Shown here piece after piece: positions 33,416 to 45,500 of a stretch of DNA of 64,000 nt (positions are counted from its first letter, which is position 1; every line of letters begins with the position of its first letter). Source of the stretch: Gautieria morchelliformis (taxonomy: Eukaryota; Basidiomycota; Agaricomycetes; Gomphales; Gomphaceae); contig WHVA01000095.1 of NCBI GenBank assembly GCA_015179125.1, forward strand, positions 1 through 64,000. Direction: 5' to 3'. The translations under genes and the position numbers were made by a program. Under the pieces are notes generated by a model. The model made no database searches, was not told where the DNA came from, and was given only the letters and a program-made list of their open reading frames with translations.

Positions 33416-36400
33416 TGAGATGTGTGCCCCTGCTGCCTGTACATAACCGGTTTGCCTGTCTTGAAGTAGAGAATGAGAACTCCCCACTCCCCTCACTTCG
33501 TACAGACCCACCGGATAAAGTCACACAAAAACCAAAACCGACTCCCCGTCCATCCCGCATCCGCCCTTGGGAGAAACGCCTTCCGAAGCGCTATGTTGTT
33601 GCTGCCACCCCTGGCCACAAGTCACTAGTCATTAAGGTGGAGATCCAGACGACAGATACGGCGGAAGTCAAATCCGGACCCGCCCTTGTCGATTGCGGGG
33701 CCACTGGTCAGTTTATAGACCGGGACTATGTGGCACGGAACCGACTGACCACGTGGAAGTTGCAACGTGCAATCCCGGTGTTCAATGTGGATGGAAGCCC
33801 CAATGAGGCAGGGTCCATCACGGAGATAGTAGACACAATTCTCCGCTATGATGGACACTCAGAACACACTTCCTTTGCAGTCACCAGCCTGGGGAAGCAA
33901 GTCATCATCCTTGGGTTTACCTGGCTTCAGGAGCACAACCCAGAGATCAATTGGCAGACTTGGAAGGTACTGATGAGTCGATGTCCAGCCAAGTGTCACA
34001 TGTGCCGGTCGGAAGTGCGGAAGGAGCGCCAGGAGCAGCGGAAGACCGAACGGCTCATACAGACATGTTGCTCTGGCCCCCATCCACTGCTTGCAGAAGA
34101 AGGCTCAGAAGTGGAATTTGAACCGGATCCCACTTCCAATTCCGATTCCGATTCCAACTCCGACGTCATCCGACTCGGCCCGGAAGACACTCTGGCGGAA
34201 GGGGAGCGCTTGCTGTACGTAAACCTTCCGCCGGAAGTAGAACACATCCGCGCCACTGGAAATATTTCGCAATGCCTTGCTGAAGCCTCCAAGAAGCATG
34301 ATAGAGTGGAGGCGGAAATTCCGGAGTACCTGCGGGAGTTCGAGGATGTCTTTGCCAAGGAGTTGTTTGATGCCCTGCCTCCACGGAAGCTGTGGGACCA
34401 TGCCATCGAGTTGGAGCCTGGGTCAAAGCCCACCAACTGCAAAGTCTACCCGCTGTCACCCAAGGAGCAGGTAGAGCTCAATGCATTCCTTGCGGAAAAC
34501 CTCCGTATAGGGAGGATCCGCCCCTCCAAGTCACCCGTGGCATCTCCGGTGTCCTTCATCAAGAAGAAGGACGGCTCACTCAGACTTGTGCAGGATTACC
34601 GGGCCTTGAATGCGATCACGGTCAAGAACCGGTACTCCATTCCACTCATTTCTGAACTGATCACACAACTCCACGGGGCGAGGTACTTCACTAAGCTGGA
34701 TGTCCGCTGGGGCTTCAATAATGTCCGGATCTGGGAGGGAGACGAGTGGAAGGCCGCATTCTTCACCAACCGAGGACTCTTTGAGCCACAGGTCATGTTC
34801 TTTGGCCTCACCAACAGTCCTGTCATGTTCCAGACGATGATGAATGACATTTTCCGTGACATGATAGCAGAAGGGGTTGTCTGCGTCTACCTCGATGACA
34901 TCCTCATCTTCACAAAAACAATGTCCGAACATCGGGAAGTCATGCAGAGAGTGCTGGAAGTACAACCTGTGTCTCAAGCCGGAAAAGTGCGAATTTGAGC
35001 GGACACGGATAGAGTATCTTGGGGTGATTGTGTCGGAAGGAAGGGTGGAAATGGACCCAGTCAAAGTTTCCGGTGTATCGGATTGGCCGGTGCCACGGAA
35101 CAAGAAGGAGGTCCAGTCCTTCATTGGGTTTGTCAATTTCTACCGGCGGTTCATCAAGGACTTCTTCTGCCACACCCGTGCCCTCTTCGGTTGGATGGTG
35201 GTGGGGAGAGCCGGAACAGGCCTCCTTTGACAAACTCAAAGAGCTGATCACTTCTGCCCCGGTCCTGATCTTTCCCGATGACTCTCGCCCTTATCGAGTC
35301 GAGGCGGATTCTTCCGACACAGCTACCGGAGCGGTCTTGTCACAACAGTCATCGGTGTTATATCATGGATGGGAGATTAATCTCTATCCTATCACTCTTG
35401 CGCTGATACCGGCACATCTATTACATGCGCGTGCATTATCAGACGCACGCGCATCTAGCCGGCCCCTTTAACCCTGAGCCGGGTTCCAGGGCCACTCGAG
35501 GCACAGATCCGAGATGGAGCGCAGGACGTGCTCCATCGTTCCTGAATGACATATTAGCTCCACAGTAATATAGTATGAGCTCCACAGATCAAGGCACAAG
35601 TACCTAATGACCAGATAGGTACATACTCCAGCACCGGTGCATACATCGTCCACCAGCGGCATCTGTTCGCTCCACAAGCGTCATTCACATCTTTCATAGC
35701 ATAGCTTCGTTCCAAACTAGTTAAATAGCTAGGAAACATGTATAGAATGCTAGGCAGTAAGAAACTCCATTTAGCTGGCTGTTTGAAGCCACAGTTCTCG
35801 TTGTTTTGTCCCCAGACTCGCTTCAGCGCTTCATTGGTGCTTGAAGACATTTCTCCTTAGTTCCCTTGACCCCTCATCATACACATACGTAGCTGCTTGC
35901 GCGCCGTGACTAACAACAATCGGAAGATGGTGGGGGGTGGCATCTGATTGCCTTCTTCTCTAAGAGCCTTAGTCCAGTCGAGCGGAACTATGAGATCCAT
36001 GACAAGGAGATGTTGGCAATCATCCGAGCGCTGGAGGAGTGGCGATACTTCCTCGAGGGTGCCCTCTGCCCATTTGAGATCTGGACAGACCACAAGAACC
36101 TCGAGTATTTCCGCACGTCTAAGAAGTTGACCCCATGACAAGCACGGTGGTCCCTACACCTGTCCCGGTTCGACTTCATGCTCCACCACCGCCCCGGCCA
36201 CACCATGGGCAAGCCCGATGCCCTATCCCGCCGTGCGGATCATGGAAGCGGAAGTGGAGACAACGCGGATATGACACTGCTCCACCCAAGTCTCTTTGCA
36301 ATCCACGCCCTAGAGGGAGTGACTGCAGTTGGGGTGGAAGCGGAAATGCTCCAGGATATCCGGAGGCAGTACTGGAATGGAGAGAAGGAGGAGTCGGTGG

Positions 36401-37860
36401 TGAAGGCAGTGGAGGAACTTCGGAAAGGGCACTCACGGTCTGTATGGGCAGCGGAATGGTCGGAATGTGATGGACTGCTCCACTTCAGAGGCAAGGTCTA
36501 CGTTCTAGGTGGGGTGGACCTCCGCTGCCGCATCGTGTCCCAGCACCATGACACACGGGTCGCTGGGCATGCTGGCAGGGGAAGACGCTGGAGTTAGTGG
36601 CTTGGAATTACTGGTGGCCTCAGATGTCCCGCTACATTGGACAGTACATGAAGATATGTGACCTTTGTCTCCAAACCAAAGCGCAACGACATCCGCCCAT
36701 CGGAGAACTTGTTCCACTCCCGATTCCCGAATCCCGCTGGGACACCATCAGTGTCGACTTCATCGTTGAACTCCCAGAGTCTCATGGCTACGACGGGATC
36801 ATGAACGTCGTGGATTCGGTAAGCAAGGTGTCCCACTTCATTCCGACGCACATGACGATCACAGCCCTTGGAGTGGCCCGCCTGTTCCTTGCACATGTCT
36901 GGAAGTTCCATGGGCTCCCGAAGCAAGTTGTTTCCGACCGAGGTCCGCAGTTTGTCGTGGAACTGACTCGGGAGCTCTACCGCCTGCTCGGCATAAAGCT
37001 GGCTACCACCACAGCGTACCATCTGCAGGGTGACGGACAGATGGAACGGGTCAATCAGGAGTTGGAGCAATATCTCCACCTCTTTGTCAATGAGAGGCAG
37101 GATGACTGGGATGAGTTACTTCCACTGGCGGAATTCCAATACAACAACCATGTACATTCCGCCACACAACAGACTCCCTTCATGCTTGACTCCGGATGAC
37201 ACCCGCGGATGGGCTTAGAACCATGCCAGGCTGAGTCCCGACTCGAGACGGTCAATGAGTTCCGAGACCGCATGGACTCCACCCTTTCGGAAGCCAAGTT
37301 GGCCCTTGTGAAGGCCAAGGATGACATGGCAAGGTACTACAACCAACGCCGGGTTCCTGCCCTGGAGTACCAAGTTGGAGACAAGGTGTATCTAGATGCA
37401 AGTGACATCCGCACCACATGCCCTTCGCAGAAGCTTGCCCACCGCTACCTTGGGCCCTTCAGTGACGCGGAGGGTTGGACGGAATGCATACCGCCTCCGA
37501 CTTCCGATGTCCATGTCCCGCCTCCACCCCATCTTCAACGTGGTGAAGTTACTCCCTATGCTTGAGGACCCAATTCCAGGTCGGAAGGCTCGTCCGCCAC
37601 CTCCGCCGGAAATTGTAGATGGGGAAGAGCACTATGTGGTGGAACGGATCCTGGACAGCCGGTTTGTGCGAGGACGACTCCAATTCCTCATGAAATGGGA
37701 AGGGTATGGGTACGAGGAGAATTTGTGGGTCCCGGAGCAAGATGTTTCCACTCCAGACAAACTCTGTGAGTTCTATGGGACACACCCCGGTGCCCCTCAC
37801 CGAATCCGCTCGCTGGCATTTCAACCCCTCGTGTCCCGTGCTGTGAGGACGCAGCACGCT
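33406..37860 (+). pseudogene. Chromovirus B pol
   Basis: Open from 33,406 to 34,998: protease (VDCGATGQF) and RT up to YLDDILIF. It is then broken by an 11-bp deletion at about 34,959, a 17-bp-scale deletion near 35,187, the solo LTR at 35,356-35,918, a TGA near 36,135, a 1-bp deletion near 36,578, a TGA at about 37,197 and a small deletion near 37,460. The integrase (36,597-37,199) and chromodomain (about 37,620-37,750) remain recognisable. Confidence 0.85.
35356..35918. mobile_element. Solo LTR inside chromovirus B
   Basis: 563 bp, TGTTATATCATGG ... GACTAACAACA, flanked by perfect ATCGG duplications (35,351-35,355 and 35,919-35,923). In elements C and D the corresponding site is uninterrupted (CAGTCATCGGAAGA). 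It has Copia-like TGTTA...AACA ends. It is left by LTR-LTR recombination of a retrotransposon. Confidence 0.9.
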
Positions 37861-38363
37861 AGAAGGGGGGTGATGTCAGGGGACACCCCATTTTCCATTT
37901 CCAGTTCCGACACCACACCCAGTTCCGACTCCATTTCCGACTCCGCTTCCGGTTCCAATTGCATCTCCGCCTCTGCTTTCGGAAATGATTCCGCTTCTGG
38001 GAGAACTTCCACCAGTTCTGTTCACCTTGCCAGTTCCACTCCAATTTCCGACTTCCACTCTCGGAACAGTGTCGGAAATCAAGCGACTTGCGTAATAGGT
38101 GGCATCAAGGGTCGATCAAGGGTCAGGGTGGTCAGGGAGATGCAGGGTTGATGGCGGGTGCCAAGTGTTGTCCCTGGCTGCGCAGCGTAGTATAATACGG
38201 GCTCGCTGACATTGGGGGTCCTTAGACTTTTCTCTTTGGATTTCCCCTTGTCAGGTGAGAATCCCCTCTCTTGTATACTCTGTTCATTTATACATACTTT
38301 GGATTTCCCCTTGTCAGTTGTGTGGTAGTGTGATCTCCACAACCAGCCAGGGTTGCCCTTACA

Positions 38364-38679
38364 TTCCCTTGATCTGGTGGCAACCCTTTCTCATTCAGGT
38401 CCCAGAACCCCCCATTGGGAGTGACTGGCTCACCTTTGTTGACGAGCTTAATCATCTTTTCAGTCAGGCTGACATCATACAGGTTTCCAAGTGAGCAATT
38501 CGTAAGCTCAAGATGCTCGACACCCATTGCGTCAATCGCCACATGACCACATTTGCTGAGTTGTCCTCCTACATTGAGTGGAATGATGCCACCCTTTATG
38601 ACACTTTCTATAATAGCCTTGCCGAGCGTATCAAAGACCACATGCTCTCTTACAAATGTCCTGAAAGCCTCGACGATCT
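38364..38679 (+). pseudogene. Gypsy A gag, middle part
   Basis: Continues the gag from 31,565: IWWQPFLIQVPEPPIGSDW ... FVDELNHLF ... AELSSYIEWNDATLYD, with a TGA near 38,492. It is cut at 38,679 by element E1. Confidence 0.75.
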
Positions 38680-40169
38680 TGTTTTGGAACCCTTCAAGAC
38701 TTTGGTGTTATTGCTAACACTTCAATCTATCAGAACGTGTTGTTTACGAGACTCAAAGAATATTAAACAATGCTGCAGCACAACTCCGGAAATAATTTAA
38801 TATTTGTACCTTGGTTGCAATCCGCGTAAAAACTAGTCCAAGTTAATATGGATGGAAGGCAATGCGTTTCTTAGCAGCACTGAACAATAAACTAAAAGAC
38901 TGTAGGTTCAAGGACACTATCGGGGTCCAAGTGTCTTCCAAAATATAAAGGAATGTACTTAGCAGGCGAGTTTATAAATGGACTGCCTTGATAATCTACC
39001 AGCGCACAGCAATAAAACGAGAGGCAAAGAATAGAATCTAAAGCGGCTTTTACAAGTAACAGGAATTGACTTGTGAAAGATATTAACCAGGAAAATCAAC
39101 TGATCAACTCTCTTGGGTATTGGAGTGTGAATGGCAAGACTATCAATTGACAGACTCACTCTGTAGAATTACACCCGGAGGATTAGTCTAGGTGGCTAAG
39201 CAGAAAAGTATCTATTTAACAAGGAATTAGACACTAAAGTAAGTGAATAACCCTAGCTGGGGTTAGCAGCTTAGTAAGATGCAAGTCACACGAGTCATGT
39301 GTAGGATAGAAGCAGTAGATTGCTAGATTGGATTATTCTCCTAGGGGGTCAGAATGGCCTCCTTTTATATTGTAAATTACACAGGATTACGTAAAATGGG
39401 GAGCTTCTATCTATTAGGTGAGTGATGTCATAAGTAAATATTTGCACAGCTAAAACACACCCTTGTAACTATAGTGGTGTGTTTGTGGAAGGAAATTAAG
39501 AATAGATAGCCAATCACCTTCCCTGATTTGCACTGCCCAGCATAGCCTTACACAGCCCTGCATAGCCTTGCATAGCCCTGCACAGCCCTATGATGTCAAG
39601 GGTCCTATTTCAGGGGTTGTGGCACTAAGCTTGGAGGCTCAGCATCCAATAAGATTGCTTGATTATGCACCCTAGTTTTGGCTCTGCATATCATTGGGCA
39701 GTCTTGCACACAGCCTTACACAGCCATGGTTGCTATGAGGCAAGTCATGTGTCTGCTGGGTTTGAACTATATTTAAGTGTACAGGCTTGTGTAAGCTGCA
39801 CCGGATATTCCCAATCTCACTGGCTGAGATTGAAAGAGCCAAAGTGTCGGAGTTGTGGGTGTTTGAGGACGTGCGGCTCTGAATAAGCGCGTTCGAGGAT
39901 CGCTCCGGTCGGAGTTTGAAATTGAGCGCCGATGACAAAGTTATGGACTCTCATGGGTTCATAGCCTTTGTCAAACACAATAAAGCAGTTTTGAGCCAAG
40001 TAGGTCAGGACAATTGGCGAAAAAATGCAAGAAAATTCAAGGAATATTCTAAAAACAGTTCCCCATCAAAGCTGCGTGTATTGGCTGATGTTAAGATGGG
40101 AAAAAGGTTTTTACAGACTTTTTAATGCTTTTTTCGAGATTTTTAAACTAGAAAGCTGGTTCCTACACA
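38680..40169. mobile_element. Element E1, 1.49-kb TG...CA element
   Basis: Starts TGTTTTGGAACCCTTC and ends GGTTCCTACACA. Flanked by perfect GATCT (38,675-38,679 and 40,170-40,174). When one GATCT is ignored the gypsy A gag frame continues (SLDDLKRQALRIDTRYW). The left 700 bp match E2 (50,673). Ends and duplication length fit a solo LTR. No coding frame. Confidence 0.85.
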
Positions 40170-40749
40170 GATCTCAAGCGTCAGGCTCTTCGCATTGATA
40201 CTCGCTACTGGGAACGCCAAGGTGAAAAGCAGATTACAACTTCCATTCATCCCCCTGTCAAGATTGGTTTTTAGGCATTAATATTGTGTATTAGTGAACA
40301 CAGCGAATGCCCGAATAGCTTGTGTGAATAAGTGTGCCGTTCGGCGAATAAGATGAACCAATAAATGTTCAGGAGTTAAGAGGGCTGCCCAAACGGAGCT
40401 CACCCTATCTACAGTCGTAGCGAAGTAGCCCGTGACACTTGGTGATGTAACATGCAAGGTGTCACGGAAAGGTTGTTTAAGCAGCAACAATCCTTTCGCC
40501 GGCAAAGGTGCTCCTTTGGAGCCCTTCGTTGACAGCGCCGATAATAGTACAAAGGCTAAGGTAATGAAGGTGAAGTATGAAAACTCACCAGTGGTGCTTA
40601 AGTCCTCCTCTGGTCCAAGATAGAAATCTATAGGAGAGGGCTCAAGACGATGGTCACAGTGAGGTCAAGTTTTTCACAAGATAGATGTATGATAATTGAA
40701 CTGGGGAATATACATGCAAATGTAAACTACTTATACCAAATGCTCATAT

Positions 40750-41230
40750 TGTCAGGGGACACCCTGTTTTCCATTTCCAGTTCCGACACCACACCCAGTT
40801 CCGACTCCATTTCCGACTCCGCTTCCGGTTCCGATTCCATCTCCGCCTCCGCTCTCGGAAATGATTCCGCTTCTGGGAGAACTTCCACCAGTTCTGTTCG
40901 CCTTCCCAGTTCCACTCCAATTTCCGAGTTCCACCCTCGGAACAGTGTCGGAAATCAAGCGACTCACGTAATAGGTGACATCAAGGGTCGATCAAGGGTC
41001 AGGGAGGTGCAGGGTTGATGGCGGGTGCCAAGTGTTGTCCCTGGCTGCGCAGCGTAGTATAATACGGGCTCGCTGACATTGGGGGTCCTTAGACTTTTCT
41101 CTTTGGATTTCCCCTTGTCAGGTGAGAATCCCCTCTCTTGTATGCTCTGTTCATTTATACAGACTTTGGATTTCCCCTTGTCAGTTGTGTGGTAGTTTGA
41201 TCTCCACAACTAGCCAGGGTTGCCCTTACA
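40750..41230 (+). repeat. 5' LTR of chromovirus C
   Basis: TGTCAGGGGACACCC ... GGTTGCCCTTACA. A TCCGAN-rich pyrimidine stretch fills the first 150 bp. A TATA-like AGTATAATA at about 41,056-41,064 may be the promoter core. Two copies of TTTGGATTTCCCCTTGTCAG lie near 41,102 and 41,164. Confidence 0.9.
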
Positions 41231-41417
41231 GCAGAAAAGTCTCTCCCATAGAGGACCGGCGGTCGTACTGCGTGTCGCAGCCGCCATAGGTGCGTTCGGA
41301 ATCGGAGACAGCGACTCGGAGATCGCAACCTCTTCCGCACACACAGCGTACGACAGCCCTTCTTCTTACGTCGAGCTCCCAACCCCGGAAATCCCGTCCC
41401 ACATTTCTCCTTCCGAC

Positions 41418-42593
41418 ATGGATCCGGACGATCGTCTTCGGAATATGGAGGAGGAATTGACGCGGAACCGGATGAAGACCGACGCGATTGAAACAGCCTT
41501 ACAAGCGATTTTGGCTAAGTTAGATATTCCACAAGGTGGTGGAAATGAAATGTTGGATGATCCGGATTTCGGAAAAGCGGAACTAGCGGAGGAGAGAAAG
41601 TCCGCGAAGTTAGCAAAGGTCAAACCCGCAACTCCGGCGGACTTTGACGGAGATCGGGAGAAGGGACGCGCATTCTTCAACACATGCAGCATCTACTTCG
41701 CAATTGTCGGAGACCTCTTTCCGAACGACCAGACTCGGATTCACTGGGCATTGTCCTTTTTCAAGTCGGACCGCGCAGCCCGTTTTGCAAACAAGGTGAT
41801 CCGACATGAAGCAAAGGGCAAGGGGAACTACTTCCGGGACTGGGACGCCTTCGAGAAAACATTTTCCGACCAGTTCTGCCCAAAAAATGAGCAGCTCACA
41901 GCCCTTACGAAGCTCGAGGGGACCAGCTGGTACCAGGCCAAGGATCCGGTCGATGACTATATCGATCGCTTCCAGGAGCTCATCGACCTTGCGGAGTATG
42001 ATGACGACAAGACGATCGTCATCAAATTCCGACGAGGACTTGATCCGACACTCCAGAACCAAGTTGCGCTGCTTGGGGATGGAGCTCCGGACTTTGATGA
42101 CCCGGAAGGGTGGTACCAAGCTGCACAGAGGGTGTCCCGGAACAGGGAAGCAAATGAGGCCTTCGTGGAGACGAGCCGGAATATGACGCGCAGTTCCACT
42201 CGTCCTACTCCACCTGTGCCAAAACCCGGAAGCGCATTCATTCCCATGCGGAAAGTATTTCCGACGCTTGCTCCGCCCGCTCCTATTAGGAACCATAGCC
42301 CTCCTCCCTCGAAGAGTGGCCCTGCCCCGATGGATGTTGACCGCATGCGCGGAAAAGGCCGCGGAACTATCACCTGCTTCCGATGTCAACAACCAGGCCA
42401 CTATGCCCGCGAGTGCCCCCAAGCATTTGACATCCGGCTTATGACCACAGAGGAGAAACTCGAGCTCCTTCCAGAGTTCCTCGCACTTGCGGACATAAGC
42501 GGAGTGCCTACTTCGGAAGGAACTTCCGAAAATGCGGAACATGGCGCATCGGAAGCGGAAGATGCGTCGGATTTTGTGACGCGCAGCGGGTGA
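41418..42593 (+). CDS. gag: Chromovirus C Gag
   Basis: 391 residues from ATG 41,418 (MDPDDRLRNMEEEL). The frame is open back into the LTR (41,220), but this is the first good Met and is conserved in B and D. A helical retrotransposon gag region spans about residues 70-230 (ATPADFDGDREKGRAFFNTC, FYNWDAFEKTF-like FRDWDAFEKTFSDQF). There is one CCHC knuckle CFRCQQPGHYARECP at about residue 320. It forms the virus-like particle and binds RNA. It ends with TGA overlapping the start of the pol frame by four bases. Confidence 0.9.
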   Translation: MDPDDRLRNMEEELTRNRMKTDAIETALQAILAKLDIPQGGGNEMLDDPDFGKAELAEERKSAKLAKVKPATPADFDGDREKGRAFFNTCSIYFAIVGDLFPNDQTRIHWALSFFKSDRAARFANKVIRHEAKGKGNYFRDWDAFEKTFSDQFCPKNEQLTALTKLEGTSWYQAKDPVDDYIDRFQELIDLAEYDDDKTIVIKFRRGLDPTLQNQVALLGDGAPDFDDPEGWYQAAQRVSRNREANEAFVETSRNMTRSSTRPTPPVPKPGSAFIPMRKVFPTLAPPAPIRNHSPPPSKSGPAPMDVDRMRGKGRGTITCFRCQQPGHYARECPQAFDIRLMTTEEKLELLPEFLALADISGVPTSEGTSENAEHGASEAEDASDFVTRSG

Positions 42594-45500
42594 GATGTGT
42601 GCCCCTGCTGCCTGTACATAACCGGTTTGCCTGTCTTGAAGTAGAGAATGAAAAGCCCCGACTCCCCTCACTTCATACAGACCCACCGGATAAAGTCACA
42701 CAAAAGCCAAATCCGACACCCCGTCTATCCCGCATCCGCCCTTGGGAGAGACGCCTTCCGAAGCGCTATGTTGTTGCTGCCACCCCTGGCCACAAGTCAC
42801 TAGTCATTAAGGTAGAGATCCAGACGACTGATACGGCGGAAGTCAAATCCGGACCCGCCCTTGTCGATTGCGGGGCCACTGGTCAGTTTATGGACCGGGA
42901 CTATGTGGAACGGAACCGACTGACGACGCGAAAGTTGCAACGTGCAATCCCGGTGTTCAATGTAGATGGAAGCCCCAATGAGGCAGGGTCCATCACGGAG
43001 ATAGTGGACACAATTCTCCGCTACGATGGACACTCGGAACGCACTTCCTTCGCTGTCACCAGCCTGGGGAAGCAAGACATCATCCTCGGGTTTACCTGGC
43101 TTCAAGAGCACAACCCGGAGATCAATTGGCAGACTCGGAAGGTACTGATGAGTCGATGTCCAGCCAAGTGTCACATGTGCCGGTCGGAAGTGCGGAAGGA
43201 GCGCCAAGAGCAGCGGAAGACCGAACGGCTCATACAGACATGTCGTTCCGGCCCCCATCCACTGCTTGCAGAAGAAGACTCGGAAGCGGAATTTGACCCG
43301 GATCCCCCTTCCAATTCCGATTCCGACGTCATCCGACTCGGCCTGGAAGACACTCTGACGGAAGGGGAGCGCTTGCTGTACGTAAACCTTCCGCCGGAGG
43401 CGGAACACATCCGCGCCACCGGAAATATTTCGCAACGCCTTGCTGAAGCCTCTAAGAGGTATGATAGAGTGGAGGCGGAAATTCCGGAGTACCTGCGGGA
43501 GTTTGAGGACGTCTTCTCCAAGGAGTCGTTTGATGCCCTGCCTCCGCGGAAACTGTGGGACCATGCCATCGAGTTGGAGCCTGGGTCGAAGCCCACCAAC
43601 TGCAAGGTCTACCCGCTGTCACCCAAGGAGCAGGTAGAGCTCGATGCATTCCTTGCGGAAAATCTCCGTACAGGGAGGATCCGCCCCTCCAAGTCACCCA
43701 TGGCATCTCCGGTGTTCTTCATCAAGAAGAAGGACGGCTCGCTCAGACTTGTGCAGGATTACCGGGCCTTGAATGCGATCACGATCAAGAACCGGTACCC
43801 CATTCCGCTCATTTCCGAATTGATCACACAACTCCGCGGGGCGAAGTACTTCACTAAGCTGGATGTCCGCTGGGGCTTCAATAATGTCCGGATCCGGGAG
43901 GGAGACGAGTGGAAGGCCGCATTCCGCACCAACCGAGGACTCTTTGAGCCACAGGTCATGTTCTTTGGCCTCACCAACAGTCCTGCCACGTTCCAGACAA
44001 TGATGAATGACATTTTCCGTGACATGATAGCAGAAGGGGTTGTCTGCGTCTACCTCGATGACATCCTCATCTTCACAAAAACAATGTCCGAACATCGGGA
44101 AGTCGTGCGGAGAGTGCTGGAACGACTCCGGGAGTACAACCTGTGTCTCAAGCCGGAAAAGTGCGAATTTGAGCGGACGCGGATAGAGTATCTTGGGGTG
44201 ATTGTGTCGGAAGGAAAGGTGGAAATGGACCCCGTCAAGGTTTCCGGTGTGTCGGATTGGCCGGTGCCGCGGAACAAGAAGGAAGTCCAGTCCTTCATTG
44301 GGTTTGTCAATTTCTACCGGAGGTTCATCAAGGACTTCTCTTGCCACGCCCGTGCCCTCTTCGACCTCACCAAGAAGGAGGTTGGATGGCGGTGGGGAGA
44401 GCCGGAACGGGCCTCCTTTGACAAGCTCAAAGAGCTGATCACTTCCGCCCCGGTCCTGATCTTTCCCGCCGACTCTCGCCCTTACCGAGTCGAGGCGGAT
44501 TCTTCCGACGCAGCTACCGGAGCGGTCTTGTCGCAACAGTCATCGGAAGAGGGTGGGGGGTGGCATCCGATTGCCTTCTTCTCTAAGAGTCTCAGTCCGG
44601 TCGAGCGGAACTACGAGATCCATGACAAGGAGATGCTGGCAATCATCCGAGCGCTGGAGGAGTGGCGACACTTCCTCGAGGGTGCTCTATGCCCATTTGA
44701 GATCTGGACAGACCACAAGAACCTTGAGTATTTCCGCACGTCTAAGAAGTTGAACCGACGACAAGCACGGTGGTCCCTACACCTGTCCCGGTTTGACTTC
44801 ATGCTCCACCACCGCCCCGGCCGCACCATGGGCAAGCCCGATGCCCTATCCCGCCGTGCGGATCATGGAAGCGGAAGCGGAGACAATGCGGATATGACAC
44901 TGCTCCGCCCAAGTCTCTTTGCAATCCGCGCCCTAGAAGGAGTGACTGCAGTTGGAGCGGAAGCGGAAATGCTCCGGGACATCCGGAGACAGTACCGGAA
45001 TGGAGAGAAGGAGGAGTCGGTGGTGAAGGCAGTGGAGGAACTTCGGAAAGGGCACTCACGGTCTGTACGGGCGGCGGAATGGTCGGAACGGGATGGGCTG
45101 CTCCACTTCAGAGGCAAGGTCTACGTTCCAGATGGGGCGGACCTCCGCCGCCGCATCGTGTCCCAGCACCATGACACGCGGGTTGCTGGGCATGCTGGCA
45201 GGTGGAAGACGCTGGAGTTAGTGGCTCGGAATTACTGGTGGCCTCAGATGTCCCGCTACATTGGACAGTACGTGAAGACATGTGATCTTTGTCTCCGAAC
45301 CAAAGCGCAACGACATCCACCCGTCGGAGAACTTGTTCCCCTCCCGATTCCCGAATCCCGCTGGGACACCATCAGCGTCGACTTCATTGTTGAACTCCCA
45401 GAGTCTCATGGCTACGACGCGATCATGAACGTCGTGGATTCGGTAAGCAAGGTGTCCCACTTCATTCCGACGCACACGACGATCACAGCCCTCGGAGCGG

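Larger units (their letters stand above)
31566..38363 (+). mobile_element. Chromovirus B (Ty3/Gypsy), full length but dead
   Basis: 6798 bp. 5' LTR 31,566-about 32,054; 3' LTR 37,874-38,363 (490 bp). Flanked by TTGCC (31,561-31,565) and TTCCC (38,364-38,368), a one-mismatch 5-bp duplication. It is the same family as C and D and carries multiple stops and indels relative to intact C. A 563-bp solo LTR sits inside its RNase H region. Confidence 0.9.

Noticed and set aside
41610-42686. Long antisense frame of 358 codons opposite chromovirus C gag
   Set aside because: It shadows the gag coding strand; composition (CGG/TCC-rich codons) opens the opposite frame, and similar shadows occur opposite B and D.
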